Part shown: positions 1 through 11,638 of the stretch, in pieces
How positions within the stretch are numbered: the stretch's first letter is position 1
How the letters are laid out: every line of letters starts with the position of its first letter
DNA from: Chlorops oryzae
Lineage: Eukaryota; Arthropoda; Insecta; Diptera; Chloropidae
Assembly: GCA_020466095.1 (NCBI GenBank)
Contig: CM035806.1
Span: forward strand, 13,703,724 to 13,767,723
Reading direction: 5' to 3'
DNA: 64,000 nt
The notes under the pieces: generated by a model
Database searches by the model: none
What the model saw: the letters and a program-made list of their open reading frames with translations, nothing else
Told to the model about the DNA's origin: nothing
Position numbers and translations under genes: made by a program

Positions 1-393
1 CTTTCCCGCTTCTAATTGGAACCAATAAGACTACAAAAAATTGCGTGCATGCCAGAAAATAGAACAAAGCGTGTCAAAAAAGAGAAAAAAAATATTTTTT
101 TTTAATGAGGAAATAACGAATTAAATTTTCGATGCAGTTGCATTCGGAATGCCCTATGCACGGCGCAGGTTATCCAAATCGAAATTTCCAACGTCATCAA
201 CAACGATCCGAAATCATGGAAAGGAATTGTGGGTCATTAAGATTGACATTAAAATCGCGTGCAAGAAATTCGTGTTGAAGAACACAAGACAAATGAGAAT
301 TTGAAAAATTATTAGAAGTTTTTTTTTTTTTTTTTTCTAAAAAAGAGAAAAAATTTCAAAAGAGAAGAAAATCTCGTCGTTAAATTCCACAAA
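1..393. other. AT-rich non-coding, nothing recognised
   Basis: I see no paired repeat, splice signal or convincing reading frame. The stretch holds A and T homopolymers, including a T run near 319-336. It is consistent with intron or intergenic DNA. Confidence 0.5.
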
Positions 394-519
394 CGATGTT
401 CCCGTTTAAACAGGGAGAGAAAACGTGAGACACTGGAAAGATACACATGAGAGTGACGGAGATGGAATGTCTCTCATGTGTTTCCTTACACTGTCTCTCT
501 TAATCTAAACAGGGACGAT
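394..519. mobile_element. Short inverted-repeat (hairpin) element
   Basis: The two halves are imperfect inverted copies. The left arm begins CGATGTTCCCGTTTA and the right arm, read on the minus strand, begins ATCGTCCCTGTTTA. The centre is built around ACACATGAGAG facing CTCTCATGTGT with a loop of about 15 bases. At about 126 bp and non-coding, it looks like a miniature inverted-repeat transposon. I could not identify a target-site duplication, so superfamily is open. Confidence 0.5.
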
Positions 520-1009
520 ATCACAATTTCCGAGACATCATATTGAATTGAGTTGCTTTGAGGACAGTCGGTAAGACCGAAGTTTGAGTTCTTGCACTGA
601 TTACACTAGTTTACAAATAACTTTATTCGATCTCAATGCAATTTTCTTATAGACTTTGGGCTTCCAAACACGAGAACCATATTTAAAAAATCTTTGTGGA
701 AGCGTGTTTTATACTATTGATCCGCCATTTTTTGGTTCTTAATAAAATTTAATAACTCTGGTAGGGACGCTAACAATAGACGTACTTAACAATAATCCAT
801 TCCATTTTTTTTTTTATTTCAGACAACACGAAAAGCCTTCAGCGTGTTGACCTAATTTTTTTAAGTGTATACAAAATATTAAAAATGCAAAAATACAAAA
901 GAAATTTTGATTAAGATGGAAGTCAAATATCAGCGACTTAGAGCAATCTAACCGTAAGGTACCTAACTCAATATCCCTTGATAATAAATTATTATTAATA
1001 AAACTTGAT
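520..1009. other. Non-coding spacer, nothing recognised
   Basis: AT-rich sequence with a T-tract near 806-820. No repeat pairs or plausible exons were seen. Confidence 0.45.
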
Positions 1010-1162
1010 GTTAGGGGCTCTCTCCAGCTCTGTCAGAAATGAAAAACTTCATATAAAAATACAAACGCTTCAGAAATGAATCAGAAATTTTCGGAAGTGT
1101 TTTCTTGTATGAAGTTTTTCATTTATGTTTCATTTCTGACAGAACTGGAGAAATGAGCTAAC
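1010..1162. mobile_element. Hairpin MITE, about 153 bp
   Basis: The left end reads GTTAGGGGCTCTCTCCAGCT followed by CTGTCAGAAATGAAA. The right end, on the minus strand, reads GTTAGCTCATTTCTCCAGTT followed by CTGTCAGAAATGAAA. The arms run for about 45 bases with small gaps, then meet around a short AT-rich centre containing repeated TCAGAAAT blocks. There is no coding capacity. Flanks give no clear duplication, so the mobilising transposase is unknown. Confidence 0.6.
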
Positions 1163-2032
1163 CGAAGAATGGCGCCCCCAAATCAAGCCATAAGCTTTCT
1201 TTCAACCGTGTGTGCTATAATTCTCAGAAGCTTTAAAATTTGGTTGAACTTAAGATGTTTCAAATTTGAAACTCTTCGGGCACTCCAAAGGCGCTGATGA
1301 TCCACAGCGCATTAAATTGTGGAAATATATTTACCATTTTATCCATTTAGGCTGCCTGAAAACAGTTTGAAAGTAATTTTCCATTAAAATTGCTTAGTTT
1401 TTTGCGCGGATAAGTGAAATTTCGTATACATTGAAAGTAAATATTCACTGACGCGTATGCATAGGATGATTTTTGGGGTGTTCAAACCCCGTCCGAAAGG
1501 AGAGAAATTTAAACGAAGCACAGGAAATTTGCCCAAAAACCCCTCCGGAAATTATTTTCAGCGTACGCGCCTGCAATATTTTTATTATAAATTAAACAAA
1601 ATCGCAATACAAATACAAAAAAAAAAAAAAAATAGAGCTAACTTGCGTGGATATGCGCCGTAGCACAAAATCCTTTCAATGTAATTTTCAAACATAATTC
1701 ATGCTACTCAATTTCTCTGTATTAAGGATATTAAAAAATGATAAATATGAGTGAATGAGCTTTAAAATGACTCGCACTCCCATCCGATTCGCCATCAGTC
1801 AGTCGCACACGGTATACGAATGTATGTATGTACGTATTTTCAGTTACTAAATTACGCTTCAAAATACTTTAACCGCATCCTTTTCCTTTATGTATACATT
1901 TTTTACAGGACATTACTCCGCTCAGACAGTGGAATTCACGCAATGCAGACAGCAAGTCAGACAAAACTGGAATGGGCAAGGAATGGGGCAACGCCATTTC
2001 ACGAACCATTCCGTTCGTCTGTATGCGCGCGC

Positions 2033-2067
<35 letters not shown>

Positions 2068-2245
2068 CATCCGTAAATGTATTCGTTCAGCTGTAAGGAT
2101 AAAGGAAAGTGCAAGTTCCAAACTATCGACAAAAGCGGGTCGTCGACATACTTTATTCCTTTTTCTTTACTATGTATATTGCGACTTTCTTCTTGCTTGC
2201 TCCCTCCCTCCCTCTCTTTCTCCCACCCACCATCTCTCTCTCTCT
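1163..2245. other. Non-coding, with a GT microsatellite
   Basis: Holds a (GT)n tract at about 2035-2064, a CTCCCTCC-type pyrimidine stretch at 2199-2245 and AT-rich sequence. Open frames that cross it are composed of the microsatellite and are not credible proteins. Confidence 0.5.
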
Positions 2246-2795
2246 CCCAGCGGGAAATTATCTCCTGCATGACAATGTCATCAGTGATGTCATCGATGAC
2301 ATATAGGTGACATTGTCATGTGTGACATCTTGGAGGACATGTCATCGTGGAGGGATGCTGTTCATGTGCTTGACTCTCATTGGCTATTGAAATTTAAATA
2401 AGGTTTTAGCGTCAGTTGAACTTAGCATGAAGTGGCGTAGATGATGAGTGCTTGACTCAGAATCCGAAGATCGCGGGTTCGATCCCTGGCAGAGGCGAAC
2501 AAAAATTGTTAAAAATAGATTTTTAAAAATTTTCGAAACATTCAAAGAGAGGGCAAAGAAGAGAGTTAATCAAACTGGTTTCTATAAATTGACATTTAGA
2601 GAGAAAAAGAGCAAATGTGCTGCTCTCAAATGCTTTTTGTCGCCATCGCACACCCTAGCATGACAATGTCACCGCTGAAGTCCCTGTCAGCTCCTGTGTA
2701 AATGTCATAAAAAGTGTCACCGGAAATAGCATGCATTCCGGCTCCGAAGTCACTAGGACATCATCGGGGATGTCCGCGGGACATTTCCCGCTGGG
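2246..2795. mobile_element. CCCAGC-family inverted-repeat element with tRNA-like core
   Basis: The ends are inverted copies: CCCAGCGGGAAAT at 2246 and, on the minus strand, CCCAGCGGGAAATGTCC from 2795. Both arms are filled with short TGACAT/ATGTCA modules in alternating orientation. Both sides are flanked by TCTC dinucleotides, so any target duplication is hidden in the microsatellite. Between the arms lies a tRNA-like segment. The right arm is clearly homologous to sequence after 52557 (shared CCAGCGGGAAATGTCC, GGAGCCGGAA and TATGACATTT blocks). No transposase frame is present, so it is non-autonomous. Confidence 0.6.
2431..2497 (+). repeat. tRNA-derived (SINE-like) Pol III promoter segment
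   Basis: A perfect B box, GGTTCGATCCC, sits at 2476-2486, about 35 bases after an A-box-like GTGGCGTAGATGATGAGTGC. The spacing and the intervening CTTGACTCAGAATCCGAAG resemble the head of tRNA-derived SINEs. It is not a functional tRNA gene: the acceptor stem does not close and the T stem is imperfect. It lies in the centre of the CCCAGC element, so it is either a SINE trapped inside or part of that element. Confidence 0.6.
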
Positions 2796-5700
2796 TCTCT
2801 CTCACTCTCTTGTGTGTGTGTGTGTGTGTGTGTGTTCCTTGTTGCTTCTTTTCTTGCTTGCTCCTGTCGTTTATGGTTTCTTCGAATTGGAAGTGGAATC
2901 TTTGTTTACGGCAGCATTTTTCTGCGTGAAATTTTGAATTATTAAGGAAGTCAAAGGAGTAGCAATGGGGCACAAATAAAATGGCTATAGAATAGAATAG
3001 AATTGAATAGAGTAGAGCGTAGAGTAGCTGACGACCGACTGCATTTTATGTGATCGAGGTGAGTGGCATTCAAAACGAATCGTATACGAATCTGATTTGA
3101 AGCTTTAAGTAATTGGGAGATGCAGCCGAACGACGAAATGTGATGTGAATTCATTCGAGTCGGTTGAAAAGAGATACATATTTGCCGTCGCACTTTCCGT
3201 AGTGCTGTTCGCGTCGGTTGGAAAGAAGCCGTAAATATTAACAAAATCGGCTTAGAGCTTATGTCTTTATTTACTTTTTTGGTTGTGTGTGCGTGGGTGG
3301 GTGGGTATATTCAATTTTTTTTTTTTTTTTTTTTTTTGGAAGAGTGTGCAAATAATGACTATGGTTGTTTACGATGTTATGTTTGTTTCTGAAAACATTA
3401 TTAGCCCATTGGAATTTTTTTTTGGTTGTATTTTTTTTATTTTGTTTTTGCCACGAAAGAAGACTTGTTTGTGCTTGTTTGTCCGCATGCGAAAGTTTTA
3501 AAGACCATAAAAACAGCATTGATACTGAGCTACCCGACGCTTAAGATTTTAATGGCCCTTTGTTAAATGTCCGCTGGAGAGCACTAAAAGTAAAGCAACT
3601 CCATTTTGTTGCTTTTGTCGACGTCAGAATGTTTTCTGAATATATCATTTTTTTTTTAAATACACACATACATACATAAATATCTCTGTCTCGATGAATA
3701 AACATTTGGACGCAAAGCCAAAAATGTGTGCTTGCTTTATAGAAAACGTGGCACGTGACTAAGTCGTTCGCGTATCTAAAATTTGCGGGAACATCAAGAG
3801 CAGAACACACAGTCCATTGAAGACAGAAAGCATTTTCTATACTGTTGCAATTTTGAAAAGATTCGCACCCCCTCCCCCCAGCCCAATTTGGAGTCGCTTC
3901 GGTGTATCTGCAGTAAGTATTGCACGCAAATACTTAACCCCAACTTGGGGGTTTCTTCTAATTTTTTTTATATTTTTATTTTGATTTTTTTTATAAGTAT
4001 TTTTATTTTGTGTTTTTAACTTTGCTAATTTCCATAAACCGCAAAGCTTTCAAGAAGGGACATGTTCAGAGGAAAGGACTCGACCAGGTTTCACAAGTTG
4101 GAGTCTTTGTTGATATTACGCTTTTGGCCAAAAATCCACCCTAGAGTTGGCAACATGTTGCAAAATATAAAGCGAGCGAGTGATATGCAGGTTGAGGGTG
4201 AGAGGGGGATAGAGAGGGAAATTGCAAAAAATCAAACGAATTTAGCTGAAAATAATTTTCGAATTTCGTACAAAGGACTTTGTTTGTTTGTTTGTTTTTT
4301 CTTGCTAACGATGTCGCTGTCGGTTCGGGGCTATAATCCTTGTCAGCTATTGACTGGCACGTGCTGCCAAAACACCCACAATTTGCAGTTTGATGATAAC
4401 TTTTTTTTTTTGCTTTAAAATCTGCGAGTCATTAAAGAATGAAGAAGAATGAAATTCTGAGGATTTTTTCCCTCCCAGAAAATATTTTTCTAAAGTCAAC
4501 TTAATCACTTTTTAGTTGAAAGGCTTTGTGGAATGTATGCTATAGAGGGATATGGTGCAAAAGACTGAGGATCCTTTTTGACAGCGGCATTAAACTGTCG
4601 GTCCCAATATTCTAAAAATGGAAATTTGCATTGTACTGATAATAATAATATGTAATAATAATAAATTGAAATGAAATTCGATAGAAGAAAAGGATCTTTC
4701 ATTTGACTCTGTCGATGATGGCTTATGATGGGTAGAAAGAGAAAGCGTTTTGCTTCAAAGAGAAAAAAAGTACCTGTAGTGCTATTTAAAGCCGTTTGTT
4801 TGCCGAGAGAAGTCAAATAAACATTAAATAAATGAAAATAAAAGCTGCTATCTGTCTTTTTCAATTTGAAGACTCATAAAATCACTAAAGCAAATCATTG
4901 GCAGCTTGTCTCGAAGCAATTACAAAATTTTTCATATGCTCGACGACCGAAACACACAAACTATCAGCTGGAATGGCAGGTGAAAATATTTGATTGCATT
5001 TTTCATTGAATTTTGAGGAGGATTTTTCTGTTAGAAATAGAATAAAGTTACAGATTTTATCTACGAAGAAAGAAAAGAAAAGAAAAGAAAAAAAGGAAAA
5101 TTTATTGAAAATAAATGAAGGCCTTGAGAGAGAGGTATTCATAAAAATGCAAGTCCATATGGATACTAATATGCCGCGGTAGAGAGGGAAGTGAGTGAGA
5201 GGAAAGGGAAGATCCCTTGATAGCCTCCTATTATTTTGGACCCCACTATAAGGTAGCTGTTATTTTTTATTAATTATTTTTCGAATCATTTGCAACTATA
5301 TGGTTCCGCCCTGACATCGGTGGGATCGAATGGGTTAACATTTTGAAATGAAAATACCTAAACTGAAGAGCCTTAAGAATTTAATATAATATTTAGATTT
5401 TGTTTCTTGGCGGCATGATTGAATTTTTGATTAACCCTTTATAGGCTAAGATAAAAAAACTTCATGACTTTGAAGCAGCAATACATAACATGGTGAAAAT
5501 TAGTACTCTTTCTTTATTATAGGAATATCGTTTCTTAAGCAAATTAAGTGGATTTATATGTTCTGAAAGAAAAACTTTTGATCTTTCCTTTTTTTTTTAA
5601 TTAAATTTAATTTCGTTTAAAATTTTTAACCCACAATTCCATGGAGCACTTAAATTTCCCTTAATTTCCTGTTATAGCGCAATCACTGTAAATTGTTATT

Positions 5701-5948
5701 TTCACGCTTTTGCACTTTCTTTGGCCCCCTCTCGAGGAGTCTGCGAACTACGCACGAAGCATGAAGTGCTTTGAAATAAATGAGAGAGTGTTGAGCATCA
5801 AAAAGAGGACAAAAAAAAGATTAATCATGAAGTTTGAATAGCCATGAATGACAGAAAGAGAAGAAGGAGAGAATAGTGAAAGAAAAACCGCAGAGCTGCA
5901 AATTAAAGTTCTTAACAAATTTCAAGTGACTTTTCCTCTCAATGAAGA
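2796..5948. other. Non-coding with several microsatellites
   Basis: Contents: (GT)n at about 2813-2834, an ATAGA-type pentamer tract at about 2985-3025, T homopolymers near 3316-3337 and 3960-4015, and a GAAAA purine tract near 5065-5098. Bits resembling the TTAACCC/GGGTTAA element ends occur at 5329-5336 and 5432-5441 but point away from each other. No coding sequence can be supported. Confidence 0.45.
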
Positions 5949-6533
5949 ACTTTCTCTATCACTATCACTAACTCTATCTCTATCTTTATCTTTATCTTTA
6001 TATTACTTTTCTTTATCTTATCTTTATCTTTATCTTTATCTTTATCTTTACTATCTTATCTTTATCTTTATCTTTATTATCTTTATCTTATCTTTATCTA
6101 TCTTTATCTTTATCTTTATCTTATCTTTATCTTTATCTTTATCTTTATCTTTATCTTTATCTTTATCTTTATCTTTATCTTTATCTTTTCTTTATCTTTA
6201 TCTTTATCTTTATCTTTATCTTTATCTTTATCTTTATCTTTATCTTTATCTTTATCTTTATCTCTGTCTCTATCTCTTTCTCTATCTCTGTCTCTTTCTT
6301 TCTCTTTTCTCTTTCGTTCTCTTTCTCTTTCCTTTTATTTTTCTTCTTCTCTTTGTCTTTCTCATTCTCAATTCCTATCCCTCTTTTTCTCTCTTTCTCT
6401 CTCTTATTTTTCTTTCTCTCTCTTTCTCTCTCTTATTTTTTCTGTCTCACTCTTTCTCACTCTTTCTCTCTCTTTCTCACACTCTCTCTCAGTCTCTCTC
6501 TCTCTCTATTTTTTTCTTTCTCTCTCTGTTTCA
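5949..6533 (+). repeat. TATCTT hexanucleotide array grading into TCTC
   Basis: About 330 bases of near-perfect TATCTT/TTATCT hexamers with slipped variants (for example TCTTATC), followed by TCTCTTTC and TCTC stretches up to 6533. A 230-residue open frame through it encodes only L, S, Y, I and F repeats and is a simple-sequence artefact. Confidence 0.9.
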
Positions 6534-7650
6534 GGTCTAACTCCTTGTGGCAATAAAAAGGCATTAATCAATTAAATTGTGAGATGATTCTTTATGTTTG
6601 CTCACCCCCCATCCAAATAAATAACCGTTCGAAAGAATGAAGTTAAATACAATGAAATTCTCTGTTTATGAAAATAGAGCTTATCCAGACATATGTAATG
6701 GATTTCTCGAACAATATTGTTCGTGTGTCTTAGCACCCACCCCGGTCGATTCATATTTCTTTTCTTCAAGGGTTGCGTTTTCGTCAATCCGATCCGATGC
6801 GAAGCACATCGGGCACTAGACTCCCCCAAATTCGTTCTTAACGCTTCAATAGTCTAACATTTCCAAGATTAATGTCCATTAAAAGTGTGTTTGCTGGACT
6901 TGGCAAATGTTTTTATTCTTCAAATGCTCGAAATGTTCAAACAAAGAATCAACTTAATTCGATCATTAATTACACTAAGCACGTCACTTTCCACGTTGGC
7001 GTTCGCGTTCGCTTCTCGTCGTTACTAGTCGTAAGTACTTACTACTTTTTTTCTGCATCAGAAGAGAGAAAGTTCAAAGGGAATTCGATTAAAACTCGTT
7101 TGTGTGTTTGTTAAGTGACAAAAGAACGTTTCTCTTAACTGACCGCAAAATGACAAGAAATCGCAGCGAAGAGAAAGAAAAGGAATAGAATCTTTAACGC
7201 CAATATTCCCTCTCTCTCTCTCTCTCTCTCTTCTCTTCTCATCAGCTTTTCTTAACCCATCGCAGTGTGTTTGAAAAAGTTTCATGATTTTAATTTAATT
7301 AAACCTACTTGAAGACTAGGCCCGAAGGCCTAGGAATCTCGGGTCCGATGGGAAGTTTTTCTTCGGGGCCGCCATCATATAGCATTGCAAGAAAATATTC
7401 TAAGACAGCTTCAGAGAAAATCAGGGTGGTAACTTGAAAATAATTTGAAGTTGAAGAAACAACCAAGAATTCAAGAATTCCTAGAATCACCTCTTTTAAT
7501 CCCCCTTCCCCTTACAGGGCTGCTTCATATTATCTTTGCTCTGGGCTGAGATGTATCAAAATCCGTATTTACAGAAATGATCAGCGTTACTAAGAAAATT
7601 GATTTAGCCTATCCGTCTGTCTGGTGACCTATTGTTCGGAACCTCCCTAG
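6534..7650. other. Non-coding spacer
   Basis: Contains a short (CT)n at about 7209-7231 and a small palindrome TAGGCCCGAAGGCCTA at 7318-7333 whose significance is unknown. No exon, RNA gene or paired element end was found. Confidence 0.4.
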
Positions 7651-7871
7651 TACAGTCGACTCTCGTTCATTCAAACCTGCGATAATTCGAACCTCTCTAA
7701 AATTCAAAGTGATCACGAGTTTCCTACAAAATCTCTTTATACAGTCGACTCTCGGTTATCCAAACACTCGATAATTCGTTATATTTTAAGAGTCCCTCGA
7801 GTTTCGAATTAACGAGAGTCGACTGTATTTTAAGAGTCCCTCGAGTTTCGAATTAACGAGAGTCGACTGTA
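7651..7871. mobile_element. TA-flanked pogo/mariner-like MITE, self-nested
   Basis: Ends are TACAGTCGACTCTCGTT and its inverted copy AACGAGAGTCGACTGTA. A second complete left end, TACAGTCGACTCTCGGTTAT, starts at 7740, so one copy sits inside another at a TA. The right end (starting TTTTAAGAGTCCCTCGAG) is present twice in tandem, a 44-base duplication ending at 7827 and 7871. The same nested pair occurs at 11462-11638. Terminal CAG and TA targets fit Tc1/mariner-pogo elements. No transposase is encoded. Confidence 0.75.
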
Positions 7872-7980
7872 CTAGGGTCAATTCTGGATATTAGAATAGG
7901 GCCTCACACGGGCCCGTTTTAATAACTCGAATAATGGGAAAACAGGGAACGACAGAAACTGAAAACAACGACACAAACCA

Positions 7981-8055
7981 CGTCCTCAGCTTGGAGTCGA
8001 ACCCACGGCCTCTCGCTTCGTTAATTGGCATCTCAGCCAACAACGGCACAGAGGC
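7981..8055 (-). repeat. tRNA-derived SINE-like segment
   Basis: On the minus strand the A-box-like TTGGCTGAGATGCCAATTAA is followed about 35 bases later by the B-box match GGGTTCGACTCC. The flank on the plus strand continues to an A-run at 8090-8104, which would be a 5' rather than 3' tail for a minus-strand SINE, so the limits of the element are uncertain. It does not fold as a true tRNA. Confidence 0.5.
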
Positions 8056-8166
8056 CGAAATTCGGGATATTTTATCAATGCATTTACCAAAAAAAAAAAA
8101 AAAATTAAAAATCTCTAATAAAATTCAAAAATTGAGCCACATTCCAAAAATGGTATGTTTTTACCT

Positions 8167-8283
8167 TTAACCCATTCATGCCAACATTTTGAAAATTCTT
8201 CAAAATATTATTGATCAGTATTAATATCAATTACAATGGCTGCATACAATTCTACAAACACACAATTGACTTTAATGGGTTAA
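8167..8283. mobile_element. TTAA-flanked MITE (piggyBac-like), 117 bp
   Basis: Starts TTAACCCATTCATGCC and ends AATGGGTTAA, giving 10-base inverted ends that include the TTAA. TTAA target use with CCC-starting ends is characteristic of piggyBac-type transposons. It belongs with the similar elements at 22.1, 34.9, 40.4 and 48.3 kb. The interior is AT-rich and non-coding. Confidence 0.55.
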
Positions 8284-10293
8284 CAGAAAAGGAAATCGAT
8301 TCAGGAAACGTTTGATCTGCCCTTCAGGGGATGCCACCATCCCCCCAAAAAAACATTAGATATGGATTAATCCCTTCAATTCTATTGTTTTGCATTGGAA
8401 AAGCGCTGCGGTAAAAGCTCAAAAACATTCTGCCGTTCATAAGTTCCGTTTTGCAAAAGAATGGCCGAACTTCCGGACAAAGCGAAGCGGAAATCACGCC
8501 GATGTGCTGAATATTATTTTCTTTTTTCTCTCTTTCTATTTTCTGCTCCCCGATTCTATTGTTCAACATCAGCAGAGGCAACAATTTACGCCTTACGACG
8601 ACACCCGAAAAAGCTGAGCAAACACAAAACTAAAACAGAAACAAAAACAAAAAAAAAATGGAGTATTTCCGATGGTTTGATGGCGAGGGGAGTGAGGGCT
8701 TAATTCGAAGAGGCCCATAGCTTGCTAAAAACAATTTCCGTTTTGCGGCATTAAATCTAAAAAGCATACAACGCAAATAAATAGGCTTACAAGTTTCCCG
8801 GAAGTTGAGCCATAAAAGTGAAAGCCAAAAGTCCAAATACGTTCATGAACCTTAATTTTGCTGAAATTGAGCTGTCGAAGTGTTAACCGTGCATCTGTGT
8901 GTTTATGTGCGAGTGTGTACGTGTGTGTTTGTGAGCGGGGGTATTTGCGTGGGTGCGTTGAATCCCCATCCCCGCAAATGAAAGAGTGTGGAAATTGATT
9001 TAGACGTTCTCCGTTCCTTAAACTCTTCACTATCGATAAAAATCGGGATTTAAAAATGAAAATGAGAAGAAAAAAAAATGTGGGAATTGAAGTGTTAAAC
9101 TTGTCAAATTGAAAACTTCAATTCGAAATTGAGACAAGAAATTTTGCGTAGCCATTCGCTATTTCGCCCCCCTCCACCCAATTTATTTTGGGGTAATCCA
9201 AACAAACGTTTTTTAAATGCCGTTAAATTTTTTTTAACGCAAAAAAGGAGGAATTTTCCTCATCGTCTTTCATCTTAAAGAGACAAAAATGAATTTAAAA
9301 AAAAAACAAAATAAATGAAAAGAAAAAAATTATGAAAGGAAAGGAAAAACATGGCTTAAGTATGCTACCTGGTACTCCAGTGAGTTGAAAAGGCGACATT
9401 GTCAACTTTCGAGCACTTCTTGAAGCGCACACCGTAAGTAATGCATTTATCTTCGAGTTTCCCCCACCATCCTCATCATCATAGCCCTTCTCTACGCGGT
9501 CACTCTTGCACTCTTGCACTCTGGCATTTTTGCGCTGTTTGCACACCTAAGCGTCTAATTTATTCTGTTGCACCTTTGGTCGCACACTTTGTCGGCTGCT
9601 GTGCTTCATTCTTGTGCAATGCATTTTAATAAGTTTCTATCGTTGAAGCTGGAAAAAAAATCAAAATCAAAATAAAAAAAAAAAAAAAGAAAAAAAATTA
9701 AATGGAGTGTCATCCTTTCGTCTAGGGGAAGGAATAGAAAATTCGCTAGACGTGGTAAGAGACTATGCAGAGCTTGACATGAAACTCTTTGGAAATTACT
9801 CTTTGCTCCTTTATGCTTATAATTTCCTTCTTTTGTTTTACTCCCTTTTTTAATTTATCTCCTTTAATGAATCAACACGCAAGGAAAAACGGAATAAAAC
9901 AAAACAAATGTTTCAACGACAAGTTCAAGAGGACACTTTCGTGATAAAAGTTTGAGAGAAGATGAAAGAAAGCTTTTGGTTTTTGTTTTTGTTGTTCCTC
10001 GACGATTTTCCTATGGTGGAGAGACAAAAGGAGCTCAGCTTACTTAGGTTATTGAGTCATGGTGCATGACCTGACTTTTCGGATTTGCGGATTTCCAATC
10101 AAAATGGGTCCGGTTTTTTTTTTTTTGGGTTCAATTAGTGTGAAATATTCTTAGATAATGACTGAATAATTTTTTTTTTAATTTTTAATTTTTTTTTAAT
10201 TTTAATTTTTTAATTTTTTAATTTTAATTTTAATTTTTAATTTTTTTTTTTAATTTTTAATTTTTAATTTAATTTTTTTTTTAATTGTTCCTT
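8284..10293. other. Non-coding spacer
   Basis: AT-rich with A-tracts (8648-8657, 9297-9306, 9670-9700), a degenerate GT stretch at 8896-8940 and a TTAATTTTT satellite-like tract at about 10165-10285. No feature with coding support. Confidence 0.4.
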
Positions 10294-10296
10294 TTA

Positions 10297-10466
10297 GGGA
10301 ACGTGTCCAAACTACGTGACCCGTTTAGGGGGGGGGGGGGTTCCTGAAAGTACTACACTTGGACAAATTGGTCACTTGGAGTATTCTACGGATTGTCACC
10401 GAGGGGGGGGGGGGGGGGGGGGTAAAAAGTAGTAAAAAATGGTTCACGTAGTTTGGACACGTTCCC
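10297..10466. mobile_element. TTA-flanked MITE with two poly-G tracts, 170 bp
   Basis: Inverted ends GGGAACGTGTCCAAACTACG at 10297 and its complement ending at 10466 match over about 25 bases. A TTA trinucleotide flanks both sides (10294-10296 and 10467-10469). A 3-bp TTA duplication suggests a PIF/Harbinger-type insertion. The interior carries a 13-base G run (10328-10340) and a 20-base G run (10403-10422), both on the plus strand, so they do not belong to the inverted repeat. Confidence 0.7.
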
Positions 10467-10469
10467 TTA

Positions 10470-11461
10470 GTATAAAAAATTTGGACGAAGATGAGAAGAA
10501 CTCCCCGGAATCGTTACAGGATTGTGCCCCTGTTCCTTCCACCTTCATGCAGGCTTTATGTTGATATATGTTCTAGTGGAAATAATCATCTAAGAATCTC
10601 TATTTTGGGCTTCCACTTGATTTCTAGCACTTATAGCACTTTGGCAACGGGTTAATTCCCTGACTTGAACATCAAAGCCATTTCATATATATATATTTTT
10701 TTTTTATTTGCCATAATATCTCCGTTCATTGGCCCATAGTACATGTTCAAACGATTGAGGGCATAAAGCGTCCAATTTTATTCACAATTGAGACGCATTA
10801 CCGATAAATATCGTTGAAGAATAGTTAGCGGACACCCAACGGATCAGTGTTTTGTAGTTTCAAATATATTGTCAGCGCATGCGATCTTTTCTTTTGACAA
10901 AGATGAAAGGAACCCATTCAGATCAGGTTTGTACGGCCAATCCTCGGGTGCGTTCATATCTACTCATGGGCCAACAGTGCCTTCCGCTTACAAAGTATAC
11001 GAGACTGTAAGTGACTTGCCTTTTGTGGTGGTGGTATGTGTTCACTCTACAAAACGGCCACGCTCGAACGAAAGTATACTAGGATTGTATATAGGCATGG
11101 CAAAAAATAGTAATAAATCGTTTAAGTTGTAAAAAAAATCGTACACAATCGTTTAAATCCGTTTAATCGTTCAATCGAAGATAAAATATATGAATGTGTT
11201 AATCAATTTTTTTTGTTAAAAAGCCGAAAAAAACCCACCTGGAATACTTCCAGGATCCCGGGATTTCGACATCCCTAATTGTATATGAGGTCGTATGCAT
11301 TACCGCCTACGAAATGTGTTACGGTTCATCGCTTCTGTAAGCAGCATTTCGGCCGCTGGGTAGCTGGCCTTATTCCTCTTTTCTCTCTCTCTCACTCTCT
11401 TTATTTCTCTGTCTCTTTCTCTTTATTTCTCTGTATCTTATTACCTGTCTGTGTCTCTTAT
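10470..11461. other. Non-coding spacer with CT-rich end
   Basis: Non-repetitive except for an AT microsatellite near 10686-10705 and a TCTCTCT/TTTCTCTG pyrimidine tract at 11381-11460. No supported gene. Confidence 0.4.
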
Positions 11462-11638
11462 TACAGTCGACTCTCGTTAATTCAAACCTACGATAATTCG
11501 AACCTCTCTAAAATTCAAAGTGATCACGAGTTTCCTACAAAATCTCTTTATACAGTCGAATCTCGGTTATCCAAACACTCGATAATTCGTTATATTTTAA
11601 GAGTCCCTCGAGTTTCGAGTTAACGAGAGTCGACTGTA
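11462..11638. mobile_element. Second copy of the nested pogo/mariner-like MITE
   Basis: Begins TACAGTCGACTCTCGTTAAT and ends CGAGAGTCGACTGTA. It has the same internal junction as the copy at 7651: the left end is interrupted after CAAAATCTCTTTA by a second left end (TACAGTCGAATCTCGG at 11551). It lacks the 44-base right-end tandem duplication seen in the other copy. The shared nested structure means it moved or was copied as a composite. Confidence 0.75.

Noticed and set aside
2431..2497. A true tRNA gene
   Set aside because: The A and B boxes are good but the acceptor stem does not close and the T stem is imperfect; it fits a tRNA-derived SINE head better.
5329..5441. GGGTTAA and TTAACCC as ends of a TTAA element
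   Set aside because: The two ends face outward from each other (GGGTTAA then TTAACCC), the wrong order for one element; no outer partners were found.
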